A stretch of DNA of 64,000 nt from Boesenbergia rotunda. Lineage: Eukaryota > Streptophyta > Magnoliopsida > Zingiberales > Zingiberaceae. Shown here in pieces: positions 11,642 through 21,397 of the stretch. The first letter of the stretch is position 1; each line of letters starts with the position of its first letter. The stretch is from assembly GCA_024364735.1 (NCBI GenBank), contig JAGFNQ010002606.1, forward strand, positions 138,127-202,126. Reading direction: 5' to 3'. The notes below the pieces were generated by a model. That model did not search any database. It was given only the letters and a program-made list of their open reading frames with translations, and was not told the DNA's origin. A program made the position numbers and the translations under genes.

Positions 11642-12646
11642 AGGATTTGGGTTGAGTTAACCATGATGTTAAAATTTTAAATTTTTGAAATTTGGTTGAC
11701 TTGAGACGTTAAGGGGGAGTATCTTAGCCCAAGTAGAAATTCTTAATGATATGGGCTAAATAAGATGTACCTTAATATATCTCATATTGCTTTGATTTAT
11801 GAACTATACATATGATATGTTAGGATGATACAAATAACTCACTTATGCTTGTGGCATTTTGATGAGTCATTGGATGTATCACATTAGTGATAATATACCA
11901 ACTATGGGGAAAGCAAATGTTTAATTAATGGACATCTTGCCTATAGATCATAATTGGACATTTCAAATGATTTGAAAATATTTCTGTGTTTTATTTGCTA
12001 TGACATAGGTTTGCAAAACACATGGTTTCAAAACTAGGATAAAAGTTTGATACAAAATTTAGTGTTTTTAAAGAGTTTGAGTTTTGGTTAAAAAGTCAAA
12101 CATGTTTGGATTTTTCATGAAAATATATTTTTCTCTGTTTGAAAACATCACAAGAAATTTGTTTGTAAAATTTCATAATTTTTCGGATTTTATGGAATTT
12201 TCTATGCATTTCTGAATTCCAGCTCAAAAGGCTGAAATTTCAGACTGGTTGGTATCAGTCGACTGGTGCAGAGACAAGTCGACTGAACATTCTATGACTT
12301 GGCATTTCGCTAAGGCTAGTCGACTGGTAACTGAATCAATCGACTGACACCTGTATTTTCTAACTTCTGGGGATTTTCAGAAAATAAAAATGTTCCAAAT
12401 TGATACCAAGGGTAATATTGCTTGGTGCAATCTTTTTGATGGTATCAAAGGGGGAGAATTGAAAGATTTAAGTTAGATTTTAACTTAATTCTTTATCTTT
12501 GTGCAAAAATTGAAAATCTTATGATAAGACATAGGTTAAGGGGGAGGATGCATATTTATGTGTCTTTATATGCTATGCTTTTACATTTTCAATTGTTATT
12601 TTATACCTAACTTAAATATATTGTCACACATCAAAAAAGGGAAGAT
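11642..12646 (+). other. Element D 3' noncoding interior
   Basis: No gene is seen. The stretch contains CAGTCGACTG at 12256 and decayed copies nearby, a GGGGGAG purine tract after the gag stop, and the terminal polypurine tract at the LTR border. Confidence 0.7.
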
Positions 12647-13654
12647 TGATAGTGCAATCGACCCAAGGTTGATCGGGTAGATCATGAGTTTTGATGTATG
12701 TGTCAATATGGCTAAATTAGGTTTTCATGTTGATTTGATATGTGTGCTTGAGTCGTGTATGACTTGGCAAATCACACATGGGGAGTAACGGAGTATAACA
12801 TCCGAGGGATGAGAGCCAAGGAAGAAGACTTCAAGGGCGAGCCGAGGAAGTAGGCTTCAAAGGCATACGCGAAGGATGACATGGAGACAAGCCGCGGGCT
12901 TGTGTGCGCATCCGAATGACGAGAGTCGAAGGAAGAGAACTTCAAGAGGCAAGCCAAGGAAGTGGATTTCAAGGCATGCGCGAAGGGTGAGCTCTGGTGA
13001 GGCTGAGAGTGCATTTGTAAGTAGGGCACTGGTAAGGGATGCAGTCGACTGATACTACTGAGAGCGCACTGTAGCAATCAACTGGTAAGGACACCAGTCA
13101 ACTCATGTTTCTGCAAGTTTCGAACAATTGGAAGCAGTCGACTGGTCTCCAAAGCAGTCGATTGGTCTGTTCGAAATAGAGTCGTTGGCTGAGGCATCAG
13201 TTGATTGGCCTTGAGGGCAGTCGACTGATGTCGGAGTTAGGCTGTTTGTTTAACAACTCTCTCCACTATTTAAGTGAGATCACTAGAAGGTTAGCTCTTC
13301 ATTGTAAGATATTCTCTCTAGTGCTCAAGCTCCAAGTGCTCTTCTTCCTCCCTAAACCCTAGCTTCATCTTGTAAGGAGGAAGAAGGATTGTGAGAGGTC
13401 ATTCTTCACCGAGAAGGAGAAAGACTTAGCCGGAGATTGCCGGCGCGTGATCCACCCAAGGATCAAGGGTTCGTCCACCTCAAGGATACACTGTGGAGTA
13501 GGAGCAAGCAATCTCTGAACCATGTAACCGGTAACGTGTTAGCATTGGTTTAATTATTAGTTAAGCTTCTGTGTGTGCTAACGTTGTAAGGAGAAATCGA
13601 ATTGGGATGACCGAACTATTCACTCTCCCTCTAGCCATGCCATCGGTCCCAACA
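12647..13654 (+). repeat. Element D 3' LTR
   Basis: It pairs with 8893-9923. Exact palindromes are at 13042, 13135 and 13218; the TATTTAAG box is at 13267-13274. It ends CCCAACA followed by the CCTAG target duplicate. Confidence 0.92.
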
Positions 13655-14855
13655 CCTAGGATATCTAACTCCACCATAAGATTGAACAACCCATTGGTTT
13701 TTCGCTTGGGCTGTTCAGCTTCTTACACTAAGAACATTTTTTCTTTTCCATTATTAATTATAACATTGACTTCTTCAATTTGTTCTGCTGCTTTCAACTG
13801 CTTCCTTAGATCATGTATTCCCATAGTAAGAAAATCATTTTTCATTCTTAATTCTTCATTTCCATGTATGTCTCCATTTTCTGTGCAACAATTTCTCTGA
13901 GATCTTCATATTTCTGTTTTTCTTCTCTTAATTGCAGCTGGGCGAGAGATTTTGCAGTTTCAACTTCTTGTTTTAGCCGTGAAATCTCTGCTTCCCACTA
14001 ATTAATATAGTTCTGCTGTTCTTGAATAAGGTTGCTTGGGTTGTAGATTATCAGTGCAGACTTTTCTACTGGAATAGTTAGATCAAAATAATTCGATGAA
14101 CACATACCGCAAGAGGTTATAATACACTTACTACAGTGCATGCGGTGCTTCTTCATTGTGATTCGTCTGCAACAATGGCATATGTCGGATGGAGGAAGTA
14201 TGTCACCATTGAATTCCCATAAGTGTGAACAATCATGTTGAGTTTTTGAAACTCTGACAAGTGGTTGCCATCCTCCAGTCTTTCTGATCATATAAGAATT
14301 GGTTCTTTCTATGAAAACATAAATTCTTTCGATTAGTAAAGAATTTATACCCTGATCAATCCCTTGGTTTTCTCCTTCAGATATATTGTATATTGCATCT
14401 GATTGCTCATCTCCTTCTTCTACGGACATTATTTCATAATCTTTTGGGATGGTGAGCCCTTCAAAAAGTGTTACTCTTCTGGTGTTCTTCATTTCTTTAG
14501 GACAATCTCTAGCAAAGTGTCCTTCTTCACCGCATAAGTAGCATTTGCATTTCTTATTTCTCAACAAATGCTTTTTCTTCTCAATTCTTGCATGGGTTTG
14601 ATGTGGTTTTCCTTTGTAAGTTGTTGACTTGCGTACACCATACTTCTTTTCAGGCTTCTTGAAGTATCCAGGAATAGGGATTTGACTACAAAATAATAAG
14701 TCTTTCAAGGATCGACTGAAGACTGCCTTCTTGCATTCTTCCTCTAAGTATTTGTATGTAAATAAGATCCTTGGGTGTACCCCAATTGTATTACCTTGGT
14801 AAGTTTCTTCGAATGCCTCTTTAACTCTTTTCCCAAGGTCATCGGGTAACTTCAT
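13655..14855 (-). pseudogene. Pararetroviral coat-protein C-terminus and start of protease
   Basis: Read on the minus strand, a basic region (KKHLLRNKKCK) leads into a CCHC zinc knuckle (CYLCGEEGHFARDC, about 14501-14550), an acidic stretch, and a second Cys/His cluster (CHCCRRITMKKHRMHCSKC, about 14110-14200). The two-cluster layout is typical of badnaviral coat protein; it binds nucleic acid in the virion. A stop at about 13998 separates this from the protease-side sequence, which reaches the element D border at 13655. The fragment is inactive. Confidence 0.75.
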
Positions 14856-15530
14856 CTAGAGTTTTTCAGAGAGTTCTGGGCTTGTGAATAATCTCCTTGT
14901 CTTTGAGGCAAGATGCATATATTCATTCAAGAATTGTATGACATCTTTCATATTACTGCAAGTTAGGCGTTCTAAATCTCTATATGCATTTTCTTGCATT
15001 ATCGTTGATCCCGGAAAAGGATCTTTTAATATGAAAATTCTTCGTATTTGGGAGATAATATTTTGCGTACCATTTCTTCCTTCAGCTGAGTTGATCAGGT
15101 CTTGATATTCAGTAGGGAAAGCTATCCTCCATTGTATCTAGATTAACTTTTCTGCTTCTCCAAGAAGGTTTTCAATAACTTTGTCTTGTGGGTCAGAGAA
15201 GGCTTGGGTTGCTACAACATTTTTGGTTATACTTTCCCATCGCATGAAGACTTCGTCAAACATCCCTAATTGCGTAGTGACTGTAAATATTGCGTTGGCT
15301 TGTTGCTAAGTTGATGGTAGATTCCACCATTCGGAAAAGTCATTTTTGAATTTTACTGCAGTGGATTTTTCAAATAGTGTTGGTTTCTCAATTGCTGTTC
15401 CTGATGGTCCGGCTCTTGCAGGAGGATATGATACTGGATTCATTGTAGTATCCACCGGAGGCCTGTACTGTGAAATAGCTGATTGAGAATAAATTTGTTC
15501 AGCTAACTCCTTCATCTGTGGGTAATCAGC
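14856..15530 (-). pseudogene. Pararetroviral coat-protein core, with stops
   Basis: Translation on the minus strand gives a continuous viral-looking sequence (a SEWWNLPST start region, later LERLTCSNMKDVIQFLNEYM) interrupted by in-frame TAG codons at about 15306, 15141 and 14857. It connects the acidic segment to the zinc-knuckle region. The assignment to the capsid core rests on its place just upstream of the knuckle. Confidence 0.6.
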
Positions 15531-15533
15531 TAG

Positions 15534-15915
15534 TCATTCTTCTTCATCATTGCCAACAACTATATATTCGTCATCAGCTTTTGTACCTGAATCAATATTA
15601 AAATTTTCAAAAGAAATATGAGCTTCAACTGGTAGTACCTTCCCACCATGCTCCGTTGCGAACGGGTTGGTAAACTCTGATATTGGGTATGGAAGAGAGG
15701 AATCTGATGAGGGTGCCTGATGAGCTAAATATTGTAGATATTGAAAATAATCCTCGTCATGTTCAGCTTCAGCCACAGTAAGGGCATATATGGAACGTTC
15801 TTTGGGACATAATTTTTGGATAATATTGTCCCATGAATTTGTTTCCTCTTGCTCGCTTGTTGATGCTTTCATCATATTTATAGTGTTGTACTAGGTGCGA
15901 GCATCATCGCTATGA
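15534..15915 (-). pseudogene. Acidic polyprotein segment of pararetrovirus
   Basis: The minus-strand frame is rich in Glu/Asp/Ser (AEAEHDEDYFQYLQYLA; ending VVGNDEEE). It lies between the dUTPase and the coat core. Acidic linkers precede the capsid in many caulimovirids. No enzyme motif is seen. Confidence 0.5.
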
Positions 15916-16109
15916 GTGGGTGAGGATTCAGCAGAACTTGCTTCTATAGGGACAGATTGTAGCCATGTCCATTATAGCCATGTTGTGGCTAAATCTTCTT
16001 ATAGTTTTTCTATTTGCTTTGAAGTGGATCCAAATCATTGTTCGCCTCTTGTTATAGTATCAAGGCCTTCTACTTCAAATACTTCAGGAGTGGAGATATG
16101 CTCTAGTAT

Positions 16110-16385
16110 TATTTGTGCAATACACTCCTGTTTATTTAGAAAAATATCCTGGTTAGTTGTATTGAAAGCCAGGATTTTTAGCTCTCCCCTGAAATCTGAA
16201 TCAATGACTCCTTTGCCAATAAGAATGCCTTTGTATAAAGATGCGCTAGAGTGAGGGGAAATCCTTACATATGTTCCCTCGGGGACCTTAATACAGATGC
16301 CTGTTGTGAGGAGTGATCGACTATGCCTTGGAATGTCTTGAGCCCGATCAATGACTAAATCATAGCCTGCTGCTTCTTTAGTTCT
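16110..16385 (-). pseudogene. dUTPase domain within the pararetroviral polyprotein
   Basis: Minus-strand translation shows dUTPase motif 1 (AGYDLVIDRA, about 16344-16373), a motif 2-like RISPHSSAS (about 16241-16265) and motif 3 (GVIDSDFRGEL, about 16181-16212), in order and with family spacing. The enzyme hydrolyses dUTP to dUMP and keeps uracil out of newly made DNA. The domain sits between movement protein and coat protein. It appears open through all three motifs, but downstream stops (about 16036 and beyond) break the polyprotein. The glycine-rich C-terminal motif 5 was not found. Confidence 0.7.
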
Positions 16386-16427
16386 TCTTTTTGGGAGCTT
16401 TGCTGATGGCCCAACCTTTTGACCAAT

Positions 16428-16641
16428 AATGGTTGGTTCTGGATTAGTACTGCTAGGGTGTGTGATTGAAGTTTCTCCTCATCACTATTGAATTCTTCAT
16501 CTCTAGCATTGTACCTGGCTGCTTCCGATCTTCTAGCTGCCTCTGTGGGTTGCATAGGAATGTGAATATTTGATTGTTTGATAATCCAATTTTGACCCAA
16601 AACATTTCTCGTATTATATGATCTTCTTGGAAGGACCTGAA
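16428..16641 (-). repeat. Copy 1 of 214 bp duplicated viral segment
   Basis: It is nearly identical (two differences seen) to 18469-18682. Both copies encode the same viral stretch (RSYNTRNVLGQNWIIKQ...). They directly flank the solo LTR 16642-18469. A 214 bp direct repeat is far too long for a normal retrotransposon target duplication. Confidence 0.85.
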
Positions 16642-18469
16642 TGTTAGTAGGAGCCCTAGAGCCAATTATGTGATGATTGACTAAGGTCATTTTGTATCAT
16701 ATTCTATTATTAATAAAGGCATGTTTGGTTATTATACTTACTTTGTATTCTGTGCCGAATGACTAAGTATAATAATGTCCTTGTGTAGTAGGTTCTTATC
16801 TACATTATATCGATTGGTTGAATCGATAGTGAGATAATGTAGAGAACACTACACTAAATTATTCCTGGTCAAGCATTAATATTCAGGGACAATATTAATG
16901 CATGGAGATTAGCATGTAGGTCAACTGATGACTTGAGCTCACAAGTCATGGATATGTGATATCAAGTTGACACATGGGTATACATTGGAGAATGTGTACT
17001 GAATGACCCGCCATGAGAAAGTTTCATAGATTGTCATATGAGTGTCATAGACTTTCTCATGTGACTATTGGTATGAATAGTCCTTAGACCTGAAGTCACT
17101 ACGGTTCCCTACATAAGGACTTATGTACTTTGATATCGTCAAACGTCACCCGTAACAGGGTGGACTATAAAGGCGATCACTGGGTATGTAATGAATTATG
17201 CGGAGGGATGTGAGTGATGTAGATGAGATCTATCCCTCCCATATGACGAGAGTGATATCTGTGAGCCCCTTGATCGAGTAGGACTACTGAAACGCATGGT
17301 CATGCTCAAATGAGTCAATATGAGATATTGAGCTCATTTGTTTGAGTAAGTCTACTCGGGGATCAAGAAACACAAGATTTATTGAGGATGACACGGTCTA
17401 TGCCTCATTGGTCAATCTAGATATCAAGGATAGAAGGACAAGGTCATACACTATCATAGTCACGGAGGTTTAGTCGGATCTCGACTTTTCTTGTTACTTG
17501 GGTAGCAATGATGCATTGCTAGATGCCGCTCATTGCTTATGTGTCTAAAGTGTTTAGGCGCATTGCCAACGTCACGAGAACCTATTGGGTCACACACAAA
17601 GGACACAATGCTTCGGGAAAGATGATCGGCAGATATGAGCCCGAGTTGGGAACTCGGGAGACCTGAGCCCGAGTTGGGAACTCGGGAGGTCAGTTCGGGG
17701 GACTCGAGTTGGGAACTCGAGAGAGGACGAGTCGGAGCTCGGCGGGCCGAGTCGGAGCTCGGCGGACCGAGTCGGAGCTCGGCGGATCGGGTCGGAGCTC
17801 GACAGATTGGGTCGGCACTCGGCAGACTGGGTCGGAGTTCGGCAGACTGGGTCGGGAGCTCGCCACTCGGGAGACTTGGTTGGGAGACCGAGTCGAAAGC
17901 CCGAGAGGCCCAGTCGGAGTTGCATGGAGGAAAGAGAAAAGTCTCTTTTCATTGGATGAAAAGATTCTTTTCTTGCATGGGAAAAGATGAAGAGTCACAT
18001 GAAAAGATGTGCTCTTTATTGGGAAGCCAAAGAGACACAAACCTCTTCATATTCATGGGATGATTATAAAAGAGGGCCTTGTGACTTTGGATGAGCTCTC
18101 CTTCTTCTCGCCTTAGCTTTTCCCCTTCCCTTCTTCTCTTCTTCCTCTCCTCCCCTTTTGGCCGAAACCTTATTGTAAGGTTCTTGGTGTTCTGCGAGCT
18201 ACCTCAAGTTGCAAGCACAACTAAGGTAGCTCTCCCGAAGTTGAGAGATTGTGTCCGTGTGGATACGAATAGAGGCACGGACGCTTGAACGTGCAAGAGA
18301 TCCGGCGCATCTTGGACGAGCGGGATAACCGAAGGGCACGCTTCAAAGGTATAAACAGTAGATAAATCTATTAGATAGATAGTTTTGTACGAGTTTTCTT
18401 TCGCATGGATCGCTCGTGGGTTCTTGTTTCCGTTGCGTTTTTATTGTTTTGTGCCGGAAGAACCCAACA
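16642..18469 (+). mobile_element. Solo LTR, about 1.83 kb, of an unassigned LTR retrotransposon
   Basis: It starts TGTTAGTAGG and ends GAACCCAACA, a TG...CA LTR signature. It has no coding capacity, primer site or polypurine tract. The 3' half has an LTR-like U5 (pyrimidine-rich leader around 18091-18160, then a Val/Arg-codon-like region ending in the terminus). It contains a GC-rich 20 bp tandem repeat (17729-17848). Orientation is inferred from the promoter-to-leader polarity. Family not determined. Confidence 0.6.
17637..17900 (+). repeat. GC-rich minisatellite inside solo LTR
   Basis: A 28 bp unit with core CCCGAGTTGGGAACTCGGGA occurs twice (17640-17690). Six 20 bp units of the type GAGTCGGAGCTCGGCGGACC follow at 17729-17848. 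The open frames through it on both strands are low-complexity artefacts of the repeat. Confidence 0.8.
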
Positions 18470-18682
18470 ATGGTTGGTTCTGGATTAGTACTGCTAGGGT
18501 GTGTGATTGAAGTTTCTCCTCATCACTATTGAATTCTTCATCTCTAGCATTGTACCTGGCTGCTTCCGATCTTCTAGCTGCCTCTGTGGGTTGCATAGGA
18601 ATGTGAATATTTGATTGTTTGATAATCCAATTTTGACCCAAAACATTTCTCGTATTATATGATCTTCCTGGAAGGGCCTGAA
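18469..18682 (-). repeat. Copy 2 of 214 bp duplicated viral segment
   Basis: It is partner of 16428-16641. Here the sequence is continuous with the movement-protein frame upstream, so this copy keeps the ancestral left-hand context, while copy 1 keeps the ancestral link to the dUTPase. Confidence 0.85.
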
Positions 18683-19400
18683 CTCCATGGCTGGTTAGAT
18701 AGTCTACCATGTTCTGAACTTCGTAGGCAAACCCTACATTGGGGGTATTAGACAATCTTCCCACCAGTCCTCTTGTTACTAGTAAATTTGCTTCATCATT
18801 TTGCCAGTTTTCATTTCCTCTTGTTAATATGGAAATCGGTATATTCCTGTAAAAGTCAGCAATAGTTAGCATGGTATTAGGACTGACATATACCAGTTGG
18901 CTTCCATTGGTGAAATCTATCTCCGTAGTGGTAAAGATGGCTTGATCTCCATGCCATCTGTTATCTCTGAAGACCGCTAAGGCCAGCGTCCCTTCTTCCC
19001 TTCTATGAAGAATTTGTATCCTGACTTGAATAACGCCAATATGTAAAAATTGCATAACGCTTCGTCTGAGTTGTTCAAAGCTTTCTTCTTGAATAAAGGC
19101 TCTGTCAAGTTGGTTATTTGTGACCAACATGACTTCTTCGGCTCTGTGTATGTATACTCTATGGTGTACATCATCTCTCCTTGAATGATAAAGTACTTCT
19201 GCTGGTATAATTGCACCTCTTTCCTGTATAGAGAGACGTAGTTGTACCTGTGGGTCAAGTTGTTGCTCTAATATCTGGTTGTAAGTGCCTCCCAGTATTC
19301 GTCTTGTAGCTTTCCTCAAGGTTTGCTGGGCTACATATCTTCTCCTCTGATTTCTTCTGTAACCACGGTAACTAGAACAAACACAACAACTCTCTTATTT
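18470..19400 (-). pseudogene. Pararetroviral movement protein (30K-type) region
   Basis: The minus-strand frame of about 300 residues carries the conserved movement-protein core (SRRDDVHHRVYIH, QILHRREEGTLALAVFRD, YVSPNTMLTIADFY, ANLLVTRGLVGRLSN). These proteins carry virus through plasmodesmata. The frame runs into a linker and then the solo LTR at 18469. Upstream, the frame stays open to about 19378 with a basic stretch, then sequence becomes unrelated AT-rich DNA, so the N-terminal polyprotein and small upstream frames are missing. Confidence 0.78.
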
Positions 19401-19669
19401 GAAGACCAAATACGTGATATGATATACGAATCTCTTAACTAATATATTTATGAGCATCTTATTGAAGATATTCACATGAGCCTCTAAACAAATATATTTG
19501 CGAGCTCATAGATCAAATATTATTAAGCTCGAATTTGAGTCGATAATCTTTTCAAATTCAAAATTAAACTCGAAGTAAGCTCGTCAACTTAATTGAACGA
19601 ACTCAAACAAATTTTTTCTGAATCAAAACCTCAATAGTTCACAAGTAATTTAACTCATTCAACCCCCTA
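19401..19669. other. AT-rich noncoding stretch
   Basis: No gene is seen. The sequence has several GAGCTC/CTCGA-rich short repeats of the kind found in decayed plant repeats. Confidence 0.5.
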
Positions 19670-20645
19670 AGATGCGTTTGGATTAAGTTATCATATATTA
19701 CTTTAGTTATGTGATTATTAAGTAATCACATAACTAAAGTTATGGGAATGAAATATAACCTAATGTTGTTTGGTTCAATTTAGACAATCAAATAAAATCT
19801 TATTTATTTAGAGATAATAGTGTATAATCTAATATAATATTTTACCGTAGTACCCTTTAGTTAAAAATTAAGTATTATGATAGTGTATGCTTATTTAAAT
19901 TCAAAATAAAAAATAAGATAATATTTTTTACTAGTTCACACTCTCAATTTAAGTTTAAAAAATTATATCAGTCGTCCGATCGACGATCTACCATTATATT
20001 AATTTTAATTTTTAAAAATTAAAATATTAAAACATATATAATAATAATATATAAATAAATAAAATTAGATTATTTTTTTATATTTTAAAATTTTATTTAA
20101 ATAATTATATTTTTGTTTGACTTTAAATTAATTTTATTTAGTTTATCTCACGTATAATCTATTTAATTAATTAAACTTTTAACTAATTACTAAATTAAAA
20201 AAAACAAAATTATTCGTCGACGAGCGACGGGCTAGCCGCTGCCGGTCACCGACCACCGCTGGTCTTCATTTGCCGGTTGCCGCCACCGTTGTCGCCACCG
20301 GTCGCCGCCCATAGCCAGCCTCTGACCGTCGACGTCGTCGATCGCCGACCGCTGCTGTGGGGTCGGTTGTCGACTATGTGAGTCGATAATGAATTGTAAT
20401 TTAATTAATTATTAAGGATATTTTTATCTTAAAGAGTTGATATTGAGAAATAATTTGGGAAAGAAAAATTTCTTAATCCGAAATTAAAAAAAACGTCAAT
20501 TTTTTTTGATTTTCTAATTCCGAATTGCATACCCCTTGTGTCGAGCATGGATCATTATTCGAGAATAATCGATTATTTAAACTAAATAGAATTTTCATTG
20601 ATGGATAACTAAAATTATTAAAAATAATCCCTAACCAAATACACC
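19670..20645. mobile_element. MITE-like element with imperfect terminal inverted repeats
   Basis: The left end GATGCGTTTGG and the right end CCAAATACACC are imperfect inverted copies. Near the left end lies a hairpin with two perfect 18 bp arms around 19718-19759 (ACTTTAGTTATGTGATTA and its complement). The interior is AT-rich except for a GC-rich island at 20216-20395. No coding sequence is present. No clear target duplication was seen, so borders are tentative. Confidence 0.4.
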
Positions 20646-21397
20646 AGACCTATCTGAAGGCGATGATGGGATTTATCTTTTAAGAAGTTATTCTTTTTCT
20701 AAGTTAACTTAAATTGTGCAAACAAATGAGAGAATTATTAACGGAATCAAGAACAATTCAGATTACAAGTAATTAATCTTTAACCAAATTAGCGATTTTG
20801 AGTAAATGATGATTTTTTTTTTGAAAAAAAAATTATAAAATCCAGGAGATTCTGAGAAAATAAATAAACTAAAAAATGAAAATTTTCCCGAGCATTTAGC
20901 TAGCTACTGAAATCAAACCGACAGATCAGCAAATCGGCATAGGTTCATGGGTAATAACACGGGTGTTACATATATAAGAGCAAAAACAAGTATGAAATTC
21001 AAAAATCACTTTCCCCTCAAAAACAAAAAAAACAAAAAACTCAATGGTTGGATCAACCCAAACTGACCTGTTTGATCGGCTTGGTCAGCTAGAATTTCTC
21101 GTATTCTAGCAACATGCAAACAGATCATTCAGGTATAGGCTCTTACGTTTCGAGTTCAGTTTGAAGTCAAAGAAACACATTTATGTAACGCAAGTTTTCT
21201 CCGTGTAGAGCTGCTACTAATAACCAGAAGGCAACATAATACGTAGGCTCACCTTCCATACAGAACTGATATGCAGTCAATTGTCTAGAAAATAGTCCCT
21301 TGGCGAGTCGAATAAACACTTACCATGGCCTTTCTTGCAATCTCCAACGGTAGCAATGATTTTAGCAGATGCTTCTGTGGTAGGATGATAAGCCACC
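20646..21397 (-). other. Downstream region and 3' UTR of the Hsf gene
   Basis: No other gene is seen. The part adjoining the stop codon at 21398 should be the 3' UTR; the poly(A) site cannot be fixed by eye. Confidence 0.5.

Larger units (their letters stand above)
8893..13654 (+). mobile_element. Element D: gag-only Sirevirus-related LTR retrotransposon
   Basis: The LTRs 8893-9923 and 12647-13654 start TGATAG and end CAACA. A perfect 5 bp target duplication CCTAG (8888-8892 and 13655-13659) flanks the element. The primer site TGGTATCAGAGC is at 9926-9937 and a purine tract (AAAAAAGGGAAGAT) ends at 12646. The only coding content is a decayed gag (9988-11641); pol is absent. The insertion lies inside the viral protease region. 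LTR lengths differ slightly (1031 and 1008 bp) with scattered substitutions, so the insertion is not recent. Confidence 0.92.
1..19400 (-). other. Endogenous badnavirus-like pararetrovirus, decayed and split by LTR elements
   Basis: Viral-type coding pieces lie collinearly on the minus strand: movement protein (18470-19400), dUTPase (16110-16385), an acidic segment, coat protein with zinc knuckle (13990-15530), aspartic protease, reverse transcriptase and RNase H (6876-8892), then a promoter-like region (1-911). This polyprotein order is that of badnavirus/tungrovirus-type Caulimoviridae. No integrase is seen, as expected for this family. Several in-frame stops and at least three LTR-retrotransposon insertions make it a fossil. 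The reading frame is continuous across the D insertion site once its target duplication is accounted for, so that insertion came after viral integration. The right end, near 19400, lacks the small upstream viral reading frames, so the copy is incomplete. Genus-level placement is inferred from domain order and motifs only. Confidence 0.8.

Noticed and set aside
17635..18063. A repetitive 142-residue plus-strand protein
   Set aside because: It is the direct translation of the 20 bp GC-rich minisatellite; equally long frames exist on the other strand.
6876..19400. Infective integrated pararetrovirus
   Set aside because: Several in-frame stops, missing upstream reading frames and three insertions rule out a functional copy here.
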